Shown here: piece after piece, positions 24,073-31,619 of the stretch | Layout: every line of letters begins with the position of its first letter | How positions within the stretch are numbered: the first letter of the stretch is position 1 | Source of the DNA: JBCBEX01 sp038528235 | GTDB taxonomy: Bacteria > Bacteroidota > Rhodothermia > Rhodothermales > Rubricoccaceae | Length of the DNA stretch: 64,000 nt | Reading direction: 5' to 3' | Assembly: GCA_038528235.1 (NCBI GenBank) | Contig: JBCBEX010000011.1 | Span: 14,142-78,141 of the forward strand | Program-made: the position numbers and the translations under genes | Notes under the pieces: generated by a model | What the model saw: the letters and a program-made list of their open reading frames with translations, nothing else | What the model was told of the DNA's origin: nothing | Databases searched by the model: none

Positions 24073-24215
24073 AGTCATTCACGCCTTCGCGAGAATGACT
24101 GCTGAGTTGTGATACCATCCGGAAGAGATACGGGGGGAAACTCACATCGGAGCCATTCCCGCGAAAGCAGGAATCTATGCGAGGCCTCGCATGGATCCCC
24201 GATCAGGTCGGGGAT
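24073..24215. repeat. Cluster of REP-like hairpins
   Basis: Three structures are visible. AGTCATTC (24073-24080) pairs with GAATGACT (24093-24100). A perfect 16-bp palindrome ATGCGAGGCCTCGCAT lies at 24177-24192. ATCCCCGA (24195-24202) pairs with TCGGGGAT (24208-24215) over loop TCAGG. The stretch CCCGCGAAAGCAGGAAT just before is also hairpin-forming. The pattern resembles the dispersed repeats with GTCATTC/GAATGAC and CCCCGA/TCGGGG arms known from many genomes. No gene was seen from 24019 to 24311. Confidence 0.6.
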
Positions 24216-24311
24216 GACCAAGGTGCAAGTCGGCGCAATGCATAACTATCTCAGATAATTGTATGAGAGGTCGAGGCAGACAACGGAGCCTATCACAGGC
24301 TCTGGGCCTTC

Positions 24312-24623
24312 TCATACGTTGAATCCGGGAGCGAGGAGGTCTTGGTACTCCTCGCGGTGCCGTCGAACGTAACTCGCGATGAACGGGCACAAGGGCATCA
24401 CCTTCAGGTCGTGATCCCGTGCATAGGTCAGCCCCGTTTTCGCGAGGCGGCTCCCGACTCCTTTGCCTTCCCACTCAGCCGGAACCTCCGTGTGCGTGAA
24501 GACAATCCTCGCGTCTTTGGTCACCATGTATTCGGCCTTCGCCACTAGGCCGCGCTCGGTGACCTCGAAGCGGTTCTTCTCCGTGTTGTGGAAGACGGCA
24601 AGCGTGCTCGGATCCGTAGACAT
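24312..24623 (-). CDS. GNAT-type N-acetyltransferase, short (COG2388-like)
   Basis: This 103-residue protein (ATG 24623) begins MSTDPSTLAVFHNTEKNRFE. It has a mini-GNAT fold: AEYMVTKDARIVFTHTEVP forms the beta-strands, EGKGVGSRLAKTGLTYARD is the acetyl-CoA pyrophosphate loop, and CPFIASYVRRH with a following LL...GFNV end completes the family signature. COG2388/YjdJ proteins have no settled substrate. It lies 118 bp downstream of the orphan antitoxin gene on the same strand. They could be co-transcribed, but this GNAT group is not known as a toxin. Confidence 0.85.
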   Translation of the reverse strand: MSTDPSTLAVFHNTEKNRFEVTERGLVAKAEYMVTKDARIVFTHTEVPAEWEGKGVGSRLAKTGLTYARDHDLKVMPLCPFIASYVRRHREEYQDLLAPGFNV

Positions 24624-24741
24624 AGCTCAGGAGCGACGTGCGATAAAGGGTCGATGATGAGGTGGGGTGCCGTACCGCGACGAGATTGTCCTGTCACGTG
24701 GGCGCTTCCAGTTCGCTGGAGTCTTCTGACGCTCGATTCTC

Positions 24742-24933
24742 CTAGCGCTGATTCTCCAGGGCGTTCAGAAGCTCGAGGTAGTAGTCGTAGGAAATCAGGA
24801 CAGCGTGCGGGTCGTTGTTCTTCTGCACGAGGATGGCGCTTTTGATCTTCTTGGCGCGGTCGAGCAACTCGGTGGTGTTCGAGCGCAGTTCGGTGATCGT
24901 GGCGACGGCTTCGATGCCGCGAGTGCTATACAT
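24742..24933 (-). CDS. Phd/YefM-type antitoxin, no toxin partner seen
   Basis: This 63-residue protein (ATG 24933) has TITELRSNTTELLDRAKK, a helix-turn start typical of Phd/YefM. It continues with ILVQKNNDPHAVLISYDYYLELLNALE, the usual PxAVLIS-x-x-x-Y/E core. Members bind operator DNA and neutralise RelE/Doc-type toxins. No toxin-like gene follows within 118 bp; the next gene is the GNAT protein. It may be an orphan regulator, or it may act on a toxin elsewhere. Confidence 0.8.
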   Translation of the reverse strand: MYSTRGIEAVATITELRSNTTELLDRAKKIKSAILVQKNNDPHAVLISYDYYLELLNALENQR

Positions 24934-25108
24934 AAGAGCGAGGAGGTTGGACGCACGGAAGTACGTGGGAATCTAGGCATAAACATCGGGACGAATTGAT
25001 CTAATGATTTCGGGTCTTCCAAACCCGCTCGCACTGATTCCTGCTCGACGTGGTGTCCCCGCCTTCCCGCATTTCTCACGCCCTCCGCGAAGCGAAACAG
25101 GGACGCCG

Positions 25109-25117
25109 TGGTATACT
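25109..25117 (+). promoter_or_regulatory. Possible extended -10 promoter element for lpdA
   Basis: TGGTATACT resembles an extended -10 box (TGnTATAAT-like), about 43 bp before the lpdA ATG. There is no clear -35 box. Housekeeping promoters of this lineage are not well enough known to be sure. Confidence 0.3.
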
Positions 25118-25159
25118 GACGCGACCAGTTTCACACGGACCCAACCCCGCACCCCCATC

Positions 25160-26614
25160 ATGGCATCCGGCACCTACGACGTCCTCGTCATCGGCTCGGG
25201 CCCGGGCGGCTACGAGACCGCCATCCGCGCCTCGCAACTCGGCTTCAAAACCGCCATCGTCGAGAAAAACAAGCTGGGCGGCGTCTGCCTCAACATCGGC
25301 TGTATCCCCACGAAGGCCCTGCTCAAGAGCGCGGAGGTGATGAAGCAGATGACCCACCTCGCCGACTATGGCCTTACGTTCGGCGGCGACGGCGCCAGCC
25401 CAGCCATCGAGCCCGATTGGGCGGCGGTCGTGAAGCGCTCGCGCGGCGTGGCCGACAAGATGAACAAGGGCGTCCAGTTCCTCATGAAGAAGAACAAGAT
25501 CGACGTCGTGTTCGGCAAGGCCACGCTGGTGGGCGGCGGCAAAGTGACCATCCAGCCGAGCGAGACAATGGACGGCGACACCATCGGCGAAGCAGGTGAG
25601 ATCACGGCCAAGCACATCATCATCGCCACGGGCGCGCGGGCACGGGAGCTGCCCTCCCTCCCCATCGACGGGAAGAAGATCCTCTCCTACAAAGAGGCGA
25701 TGCTCCAGACCGAGCGCCCCGACTCGATGGTGATTGTCGGCGCAGGCGCCATCGGCGTCGAGTTTGCCTACGTCTACCACAACATGGGCACCGACGTAAC
25801 CGTCGTCGAGTTGCAGGACCGCCTCGTCCCCATCGAGGATGTAGACGTGTCGAAGGAGCTTGCGCGGGCCTACAAGAAGATGGGCGTCAAAATCATGACC
25901 GGCGCATCGGTCGACCACGTGGACACGTCGGGCGACCAGTGCCTGGTGACGATCAAGACCAAGAAAGGCGAGGAGACGATGGTCGTGGACCAGGTGCTCT
26001 CTGCTGTCGGCGTCGTCGGCAACGTGGAGGGCTTTGGCCTCGACGAGGTGGGCGTCAAGGTCGAGCGTGGCGCGATCCAAGTCGACGAGTTCTACCGCAC
26101 CGGCGTGGACGGCCTCTACGCCATCGGCGACGTCGTCGGCGCGCCGTGGCTCGCGCACGTGGCTAGCCACGAGGGAATCGTCTGCATCGAGCGCATCGCC
26201 TTCGAAGAGGGCAAGCTCGACCACAGCCCGCACGCTGTCGACTACAACAACGTGCCTGGTTGCACCTACTGCCTCCCGCAGATCGGCTCCGTCGGCTACA
26301 CCGAGGCTGCTGCGAAAGACGCAGGCTACGAAATCAAGGTCGGCAAATTCCCGTTCGCGGCCTCCGGTAAGGCCGCGGCCGTCGGCGACCAGACCGGCTT
26401 CGTGAAGGTCGTCTACGACGCGAAGTATGGCGAACTCCTCGGCTGCCACATCATCGGCTACAGCGCCACGGAGATGATCGCGGAAGCCGTCACCGCTCGC
26501 ACGCTGGAGACGACAGCGCAGGAGATCATGGACACCATGCACCCGCACCCGACGCTCTCGGAGGCGGTCATGGAGGCCACCCGCGACGCTTACGGCATGG
26601 CGATCAACGCCTAG
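25160..26614 (+). CDS. lpdA: Dihydrolipoyl dehydrogenase (E3)
   Basis: This 484-residue flavoprotein starts at MASGTYDVLVIGSGPGGYET (ATG 25160). It reoxidises dihydrolipoamide in the 2-oxoacid dehydrogenase and glycine cleavage complexes. It has an FAD-binding GSGPGGYE, the redox-active pair in GGVCLNIGCIPTK, an NAD-binding VGAGAIGVEFAY, the second FAD segment GVDGLYAIGDVVG, and the dimer-interface HPHPTLSEAVMEA with the catalytic His-Glu. No E1 or E2 genes are nearby, so it probably serves several complexes. A strong terminator follows, so the gene is likely monocistronic. Confidence 0.95.
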   Translation: MASGTYDVLVIGSGPGGYETAIRASQLGFKTAIVEKNKLGGVCLNIGCIPTKALLKSAEVMKQMTHLADYGLTFGGDGASPAIEPDWAAVVKRSRGVADKMNKGVQFLMKKNKIDVVFGKATLVGGGKVTIQPSETMDGDTIGEAGEITAKHIIIATGARARELPSLPIDGKKILSYKEAMLQTERPDSMVIVGAGAIGVEFAYVYHNMGTDVTVVELQDRLVPIEDVDVSKELARAYKKMGVKIMTGASVDHVDTSGDQCLVTIKTKKGEETMVVDQVLSAVGVVGNVEGFGLDEVGVKVERGAIQVDEFYRTGVDGLYAIGDVVGAPWLAHVASHEGIVCIERIAFEEGKLDHSPHAVDYNNVPGCTYCLPQIGSVGYTEAAAKDAGYEIKVGKFPFAASGKAAAVGDQTGFVKVVYDAKYGELLGCHIIGYSATEMIAEAVTARTLETTAQEIMDTMHPHPTLSEAVMEATRDAYGMAINA

Positions 26615-26650
26615 CCTGCTCGCGAGCACGCACAGCACGCGCAGACACAG

Positions 26651-26691
26651 AAGCGCCCCCGGTCCCCGTCGGTACCGAGGGCGCTTCTTTT
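26651..26691 (+). terminator. Intrinsic terminator of lpdA
   Basis: AAGCGCCC, one mismatch and CGGT (26651-26663) pair with ACCG, one mismatch and GGGCGCTT (26674-26686). The hairpin is followed by CTTTT on the plus strand. Confidence 0.85.
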
Positions 26692-26743
26692 GGGCGCTGC
26701 CGTGGTCTGTCGCGAGCCGTGAGACGCGACCACGGCCGTCGCC

Positions 26744-27805
26744 CTAATCCCATCCGTTCTTTTGGAAGATGGAGCGGAACCAGCCGATGATGCCGCCTTC
26801 GTCCTGCTCCCGCCACCGCTCAAACGCCTCGAACTGCATCAGCCCGACGGGGCCACGGTGGATACCGCCGTCAACCCAGCCATCGTAGACGCGCACGGCA
26901 ACTGTGTTGGTACCCTCGCGCAGCACATCGGCAGGAATGGTGTAGGCACGCAGGTCCTGCCACTCGTCGCCGCGTACTTCGCGCCGGTCGATGCGGCCGG
27001 TTCCTCCAACCCGCTGCCCGTTGACGAAGGCCTCGTCGAGATCGTCGACCAAGCCGAGCACTAGGACGCGACTGTCGCCCTCCCAGTCTTTGAGCGTGAA
27101 GGAGGTGCGGTACCACGCAAAACCGTCGAGTTGCCAGTAGCCCTGCTGCTCCCAGCGACCGGGTACCGTGATCGTGTTCCAGTTACGGTCGTCGAAGCCG
27201 GGCGCTGACCAGCGCCGGTCGTCGCCGGGTTGGAATTGCCAGGCGCCAGCAAGATCCACCTCCATCTCTGGCGCGTTGCGCGCCGCGTAGATACCGACCC
27301 TTCCTTCGACAATGCCGCCGCCGAGTTCGTCGTCGTAGACGCGGACCGTCAGGACGTTGTCGCCGCGGGTGCGGAGGTATTCACTGGGGACGCGGTAGAT
27401 GCGGAGGGAGTGGTACCCCGTCTCATAGGCGGGTCCGAGCCGTCCGGTCGAGCCGACGAAGTGGCCGTTGATCCATACCTCGTCCACGTCGTCAACACGA
27501 CCTAGGTGGAGGAAGAGCGTCCGGGCAGCGTCGGCGGGACGCACCCGGAACGTGGTGCGGTACCACGCGAAGCCATCGTAGCCCCAGAAGCCTTCGTCTT
27601 CCCAAGCAGCGGGGACAAAGATCGACTCCCAAGCGCCGTCGTCCGCAGCGGTCGCCCAGGACAGGTTGTCGCCGAGGCGGAACTGCCACGTGCCGCGTAG
27701 ATCGACGATGCGCTGCCAGTCGTTGTTGGGCTCGCCCTCGGCTTGCAGCGCGAAGCCGCAGACCGGAGGCACATAAAACAGCAGGAGGAATAGGACGACG
27801 CGCAT
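26744..27805 (-). CDS. Exported protein with two tandem GH2-like jelly-roll domains
   Basis: This 353-residue protein has a signal peptide (MRVVLFLLLFYVPPVCGFA). It consists of two homologous beta-sandwich units. Unit 1 spans about residues 30-175 (LRGTWQFRLGDN ... FAWYRTTFRV ... VDDVDEVWINGHFVGSTG ... VRVYDDELGGGI). Unit 2 spans about 183-325 (LAGAWQFQPGDD ... FAWYRTSFTL ... VDDLDEAFVNGQRVGGTG ... VRVYDGWVDGGI). This is the sugar-binding domain found at the N-terminus of GH2 beta-galactosidases and sialate O-acetylesterases, but no catalytic domain is present. It probably binds carbohydrate in the periplasm or at the surface. Confidence 0.75.
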   Translation of the reverse strand: MRVVLFLLLFYVPPVCGFALQAEGEPNNDWQRIVDLRGTWQFRLGDNLSWATAADDGAWESIFVPAAWEDEGFWGYDGFAWYRTTFRVRPADAARTLFLHLGRVDDVDEVWINGHFVGSTGRLGPAYETGYHSLRIYRVPSEYLRTRGDNVLTVRVYDDELGGGIVEGRVGIYAARNAPEMEVDLAGAWQFQPGDDRRWSAPGFDDRNWNTITVPGRWEQQGYWQLDGFAWYRTSFTLKDWEGDSRVLVLGLVDDLDEAFVNGQRVGGTGRIDRREVRGDEWQDLRAYTIPADVLREGTNTVAVRVYDGWVDGGIHRGPVGLMQFEAFERWREQDEGGIIGWFRSIFQKNGWD

Positions 27806-27909
27806 GACGAGGGCGTGGTGTGACGAACGCTCCCAAGAAACGAGCAGGGCGGGCGCTGGTTGTCACCCATCCTTCGCTGCCGTGTCAACGATTGTCACGA
27901 CCGAAGCGG

Positions 27910-28608
27910 CTACCGAATGGGAAGCACAAAACCGACCAGAGGAGGCTGGCGGAACGCGGTCGGCTCCTCGCCGTCTCCCTCGAACAGGGAATCGATGAGG
28001 TAGTGGGACGCGACTGCGATGCCGCTACCGAGGAGCGCCCCCACGACGATGTCCGACGGGTAATGCACGCCGTGCCACACCCGGCTCAGTGCCGTCGCCG
28101 AGGCCCAGAGATATGATGGCGCGACGACGTACCACGCCGGGTAGGACAAGCTCAGCGAGGTCGCGATGGTAAAGGCAAGGCTCGCGTGCCCCGATGGAAA
28201 ACTGTAGCGGTCGATGACATCGGTGGGGCCAGCTCCGCGACGCTCTATGCCGTCTAGCACGAAGAAGGGACGCGGGCGTTGGATCACGTTCTTGAGCAGC
28301 GTCACCGTGCCATAGGTGCCGAGCCACGAGGCCGAAAGCGCGGTCGGACCTTGCAAGTTTCCACCAGTGAGCAGGGCCCCTCCCCAGACGACCGGGGGAA
28401 GGCTCAGAAACATAGGCACGGAGGCGACGTGGACACCCTTCATCGCACCCGTAAAAATCGGGGCGTCTATGGCGTAGACGACATGAGTGAGGCGCGCATC
28501 AAGGGACGGGGGTGTGTCCGGCCTGTCAACTTCGGCATGCTGTGCCGCAACATCGGCACATACGACGCGCATCGAGAGCACAGTGATGAGGAGGAGGTGG
28601 TGGCGCAT
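27910..28608 (-). CDS. PAP2-family membrane phosphatase
   Basis: This 232-residue protein starts at MRHHLLLITVLSMRV (ATG 28608). The phosphatidic-acid-phosphatase motifs are all present in order: KNVIQRPRP (KxxxxxxRP), SFPSGHAS (PSGH) and SRVWHGVHYPSDI (SRxxxxxHxxxD). The lack of long cytosolic parts and several hydrophobic segments fit an inner-membrane enzyme with its active site on the periplasmic side. Typical substrates are undecaprenyl pyrophosphate or lipid phosphates, but which one is not shown. It is divergent from the HAD gene. Confidence 0.85.
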   Translation of the reverse strand: MRHHLLLITVLSMRVVCADVAAQHAEVDRPDTPPSLDARLTHVVYAIDAPIFTGAMKGVHVASVPMFLSLPPVVWGGALLTGGNLQGPTALSASWLGTYGTVTLLKNVIQRPRPFFVLDGIERRGAGPTDVIDRYSFPSGHASLAFTIATSLSLSYPAWYVVAPSYLWASATALSRVWHGVHYPSDIVVGALLGSGIAVASHYLIDSLFEGDGEEPTAFRQPPLVGFVLPIR

Positions 28609-28709
28609 AGGTAGTAAATCATGGGACCGTCGTTGTGCCGAACTTCCACCACAATGCCACAGGGACTCAACCCTGTTCCTACGCTTTTTTCTCGCCCGCC
28701 GCCCGTACC

Positions 28710-29414
28710 GTGCCCACCCGTTTCGTCTACTTCGACCTCGACGATACTCTCCTCGATCACCATGCGGCACAGGATGCAGCGCTGGCAGCACTCCACGCAG
28801 ACTTCGCTGCCCACTTTGACGGACACGATCTCACCGATGTGCAGTCCGTCTATGCATCGGCAAACCGTCGCCTGTGGCAGGCCTATGGCGAGGGCCGCAT
28901 CACCCGCCACGACGTCCAACGCGAGCGCTTCGGTGCGCTCGTCGATGCGTTTGACCTGACTGGCATCACAGCGCTCGCGCTCGGGGAACACTACATGGAG
29001 CGCTACGCGGAGGCATGGTGCTGGATGGACGGCGCGAAGGCGGCGTTTCTCGCCGTGGCCGATCGGTATCCAGTTGGCATCCTCACCAACGGGTTCGCGG
29101 AAGCCCAACACGCCAAGTTGGATCGCTTTCCCGTGCTCCGCGACCGTGCAGCCGCGATCGTGGTGAGCGAGGAAGTCGGGGTGATGAAGCCGCGGCCCGG
29201 CATCTTTGCGCACGCAACCGAGGCCACCGGCGTCTCCCCTGCCGAGGTACTCTACATCGGCGACTCGTGGCACTCCGACGTCGAGGGCGGAACTGCGTTC
29301 GGCTGGCACGTCGCTTGGTTTCGCGGCGATGTCCAACGCGCCGAAGGCCGCAGTGGGGTGACGGTACTATCCAACTGGTCCGACCTGGGTGCTCTCCTGG
29401 GGGAGTCACCCTAG
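28710..29414 (+). CDS. HAD-superfamily hydrolase, YjjG-like
   Basis: This 234-residue protein probably starts at a GTG (28710) giving (V/M)PTRFVYFDLDDTLLD. A further GTG at 28635 adds an unconserved leader. Motif I is DLDDTLLD with both nucleophilic Asp residues. The cap domain is helical, motif II is GILTNGF, motif III is the Lys in GVMKPRP and motif IV is YIGDSWHSDVEGG. Sequence order fits the C1-capped group of nucleotidases and haloacid-dehalogenase-like phosphatases such as YjjG, which remove phosphate from pyrimidine nucleotides. The last 9 bp overlap the convergent rhomboid gene. Confidence 0.8.
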   Translation: MPTRFVYFDLDDTLLDHHAAQDAALAALHADFAAHFDGHDLTDVQSVYASANRRLWQAYGEGRITRHDVQRERFGALVDAFDLTGITALALGEHYMERYAEAWCWMDGAKAAFLAVADRYPVGILTNGFAEAQHAKLDRFPVLRDRAAAIVVSEEVGVMKPRPGIFAHATEATGVSPAEVLYIGDSWHSDVEGGTAFGWHVAWFRGDVQRAEGRSGVTVLSNWSDLGALLGESP

Positions 29415-30017
29415 CCGATCCAACACCTGCGCTACGAAGAACGACAGCGCAGCGGGGTAGAGCAGAATCGTCAGCGCCAACCCACCAATGGCACCGCCCA
29501 GGTGCGCTTCGTGGGCGATCCGCCCCCCACCCTGCCGCGAGGCCTGCACCGAAAACACCACGTACAACACCGCGAAGAGGATGGCCGGCATCGGAATCGC
29601 GAGGAATATGTAGAGTAGCCCAAACGGGTCGAACAGACAGTACGAGAAGACCACACCGGAGATCGCGCCTGAGGCTCCCACGGCCGAATAGGTCGGATTC
29701 TTTCGGTGACGGGCCATCGTCAGCGCATTGGCAGCCACGTCAGAGCCGATGTAGAGCAGTGCGAACCGGGCGGGCCCCAGAATCCCCTCGACTACGGGTC
29801 CGAAAAAGAAGAGGGTGATCATGTTGAACGCGAGGTGGGCGATCCCGACGTGGAGGAAGCCCGCGGTGAAGAACCGATACCACTCCCGGTCCCGCAGCAC
29901 CTGGGCTGGACGGAACGCCATCCGCCCCACGAGGCTCGGGTCGGCAGAGGACGTGTAGACCCCGATCAGCACGTTGACGATGAGCAGGAAGAGCGTGACG
30001 GGCGCGTCTAGAAACAT
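29406..30017 (-). CDS. Rhomboid-family intramembrane serine protease
   Basis: This 203-residue protein (ATG 30017) has six hydrophobic segments. Family landmarks are WYRFFTAGFLHVGIAHLAFN (with the HxxxN of TM2), the catalytic Ser116 in GASGAISG, and His172 in HEAHLGGAIGG. Both dyad residues are present, so it should be active. Rhomboids cut membrane proteins within or next to a transmembrane helix. The substrate is unknown. The 3' end overlaps the HAD gene tail to tail. Confidence 0.85.
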   Translation of the reverse strand: MFLDAPVTLFLLIVNVLIGVYTSSADPSLVGRMAFRPAQVLRDREWYRFFTAGFLHVGIAHLAFNMITLFFFGPVVEGILGPARFALLYIGSDVAANALTMARHRKNPTYSAVGASGAISGVVFSYCLFDPFGLLYIFLAIPMPAILFAVLYVVFSVQASRQGGGRIAHEAHLGGAIGGLALTILLYPAALSFFVAQVLDRLG

Positions 30018-30154
30018 CGGCGGCCTGGTGGTGGGTAAGGATCGAGGCCGTTACACGCGACCTGTCAGGTTCTGTTGCTCTCTCCTCCTGTCTCGCGCTC
30101 GGTGCGCCCTCCATGCGCTAGCTTCCGTCTCCACCTCAACCCATCGTCAGGTAC

Positions 30155-30541
30155 ATGCTTGTTCGCACCGGCCTCGTCGCCTTTGCCCTTTCCATGCTTC
30201 TGTTCACCTCCTCAGGGTGCGAGGACCGCGCAGAAACCGTTCGCCAGCAGTTGCTCGGCACATGGAGCGTCGCGGGCGGCGACAGCTTCCGCTCGGCCAC
30301 GGCGGGCCAACAGTACACCTTTGCCGCGGACGGCACCTTTACCATCCGGGAGCAGCGGCGGCTAGGCCCCGCAGGGACGCTGCGCGCAGCCTACGAGGTG
30401 GCACGCGATGGCGCCATCACGTTCCGCGATGCTGCCGCCGTACAGCAGTATCGTCCCTCTTTTGCAGGCGATACGCTTCGGCTCCGCACCGAAGACGCCA
30501 CGGACACGCTCACTCTGGTGCGTCAGGGCCCGCGTCCCTGA
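30155..30541 (+). CDS. Small lipoprotein with lipocalin-like domain
   Basis: This 128-residue protein starts MLVRTGLVAFALSMLLFTS with the lipobox Cys in SSGCEDR. The mature part has LLGTWSVAGGDSF, YTFAADGTFTI and GDTLRLRTEDATDTLTLVR, the pattern of lipocalin-like stress/adhesion lipoproteins found in Bacteroidota (LxGtW then yxFxxDGtf). Function is unknown, presumably ligand binding at the envelope. It is divergent from the rhomboid gene and 300 bp upstream of a strong terminator. Confidence 0.75.
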   Translation: MLVRTGLVAFALSMLLFTSSGCEDRAETVRQQLLGTWSVAGGDSFRSATAGQQYTFAADGTFTIREQRRLGPAGTLRAAYEVARDGAITFRDAAAVQQYRPSFAGDTLRLRTEDATDTLTLVRQGPRP

Positions 30542-30622
30542 CCAGGGGTTTCCCGGTTGCCGTGTCCGAACAGTCCTACACGGAGTTCCGAGGTGCTATG
30601 ACACGGTGGACGTTTTGGCTGT

Positions 30623-30844
30623 TATATATTCCCGTTGCAACAGAGATATGCCTTCCCAGGCCTGGCTTGCACCCAAGATTTCGCTGGCGCGACAGACATT
30701 GATAGCCAACAAGCGCAGCCCGACTCCATACCGTTCCGACCTGCACCTCTCCCCACGCTCATCCTCCCAATCACGCCTCCACTTCTAGCACGCCACATCC
30801 TGTTCCGCCTGTCCCCACCGCGCATTTGCACATCCCCAGCGCGC
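30623..30844 (+). other. Possible short transcript / small ORF region ending in a strong terminator
   Basis: The gap from 30542 to 30904 has no standard gene. It contains a TATATATT box at 30623-30630, an ATG at 30648 opening a 46-residue basic frame (MPSQAWLAPKISLARQTLIA..., stop 30788), and a perfect terminator at 30845. The DNA from 30720 to 30840 is strongly pyrimidine-rich on this strand. It may be a small protein gene, a non-coding RNA, or simply the 3' UTR of the lipoprotein gene. No known RNA family was recognised. Confidence 0.3.
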
Positions 30845-30877
30845 AGAGGAGCCGCCATTCGAACGGGCGGCTCCTCT
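30845..30877 (+). terminator. Strong intrinsic terminator
   Basis: AGAGGAGCCGCC (30845-30856) pairs perfectly with GGCGGCTCCTCT (30866-30877), with a 9-nt loop, and is followed by TTCTTT. Read on the minus strand it lies just past the engB stop at 30905, so it could also end that transcript. Confidence 0.85.
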
Positions 30878-30904
30878 TTCTTTGGGCGCTGCTTTGTATG
30901 AGCC

Positions 30905-31534
30905 TTACGGATGAGCGGCCCCGAGTAGCGTCGCAGCCCACTGCCACACGTCGTCCACTCCAGTTTTCTTTGCCGCGCTGGTTAGCACGATGGGGAGCGC
31001 GAGGTCACGGGCCTTCAGGGTTTTGCGCAGTTTAGCGACACGGCTCCGTTGGTGGTTCCCGGATAGCTTGTCGGCTTTCGTCAGCACTATCACGTTGGGG
31101 ATCACCCCGCCGCGCATTACTTCGAACAACTCGACATCAAGCTTCTGTGGCTCATGACGGCTATCGACCAGGTGGAACACGACGCGGAGGGGGTCGCGCT
31201 CGGTGACAAAGCGCCCGATGAGCTGCTGCCAGGCTGCCCGTTGCGTCTTGGAAGTCTTGGCATAGCCAAAGCCCGGCAGATCAACTAAGTAGAATCCGCC
31301 ATCTCCAACTCCAGGGGTCGCTACGCCCTCGTTAACGAGATAGTAGTTCAACTCCTGCGTCTTCCCCGGGGTGTTGGACGTGCGCGCAATCTGACGCCGC
31401 CCCACCAATGCGTTGAGCAGCGAGCTTTTCCCTACGTTGGAGCGGCCAACGAACGCAATTTCCGGCCGGCCGTCGTCGGGCAGCTGATGCCATTTGGCCG
31501 CGCCCTTGACGAAGCGAATTGACTTGATGTCCAT
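30905..31534 (-). CDS. engB: Ribosome-biogenesis GTP-binding protein EngB/YsxC
   Basis: This 209-residue protein starts at MDIKSIRFVKGAAKWHQLPD (ATG 31534). The G motifs are G1 GRSNVGKSSLLN, G2 in TPGKTQELNYY, G3 DLPGFGYA, G4 LTKADKL and G5 in LTSAAKK. The family helps assemble the large ribosomal subunit and is usually essential. Length and motif spacing are normal. It is followed by a bidirectional terminator. The next gene upstream on the strand is sucD, 85 bp away, so they may share a transcript. Confidence 0.9.
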   Translation of the reverse strand: MDIKSIRFVKGAAKWHQLPDDGRPEIAFVGRSNVGKSSLLNALVGRRQIARTSNTPGKTQELNYYLVNEGVATPGVGDGGFYLVDLPGFGYAKTSKTQRAAWQQLIGRFVTERDPLRVVFHLVDSRHEPQKLDVELFEVMRGGVIPNVIVLTKADKLSGNHQRSRVAKLRKTLKARDLALPIVLTSAAKKTGVDDVWQWAATLLGAAHP

Positions 31535-31619
31535 AGGCAGAAGCGTGGGGGTAAGAACGTGCGAAGGTGCGGACGTACGCGACATCCACACCTTCGCAGT
31601 TTAGAGCGGGGGCACGAAG

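Noticed and set aside
24312..24933. Toxin-antitoxin pair formed by the GNAT and Phd/YefM-type genes
   Set aside because: GNAT toxins usually pair with ribbon-helix-helix antitoxins, the order and 118-bp gap are unusual, and this GNAT is of the COG2388 type.
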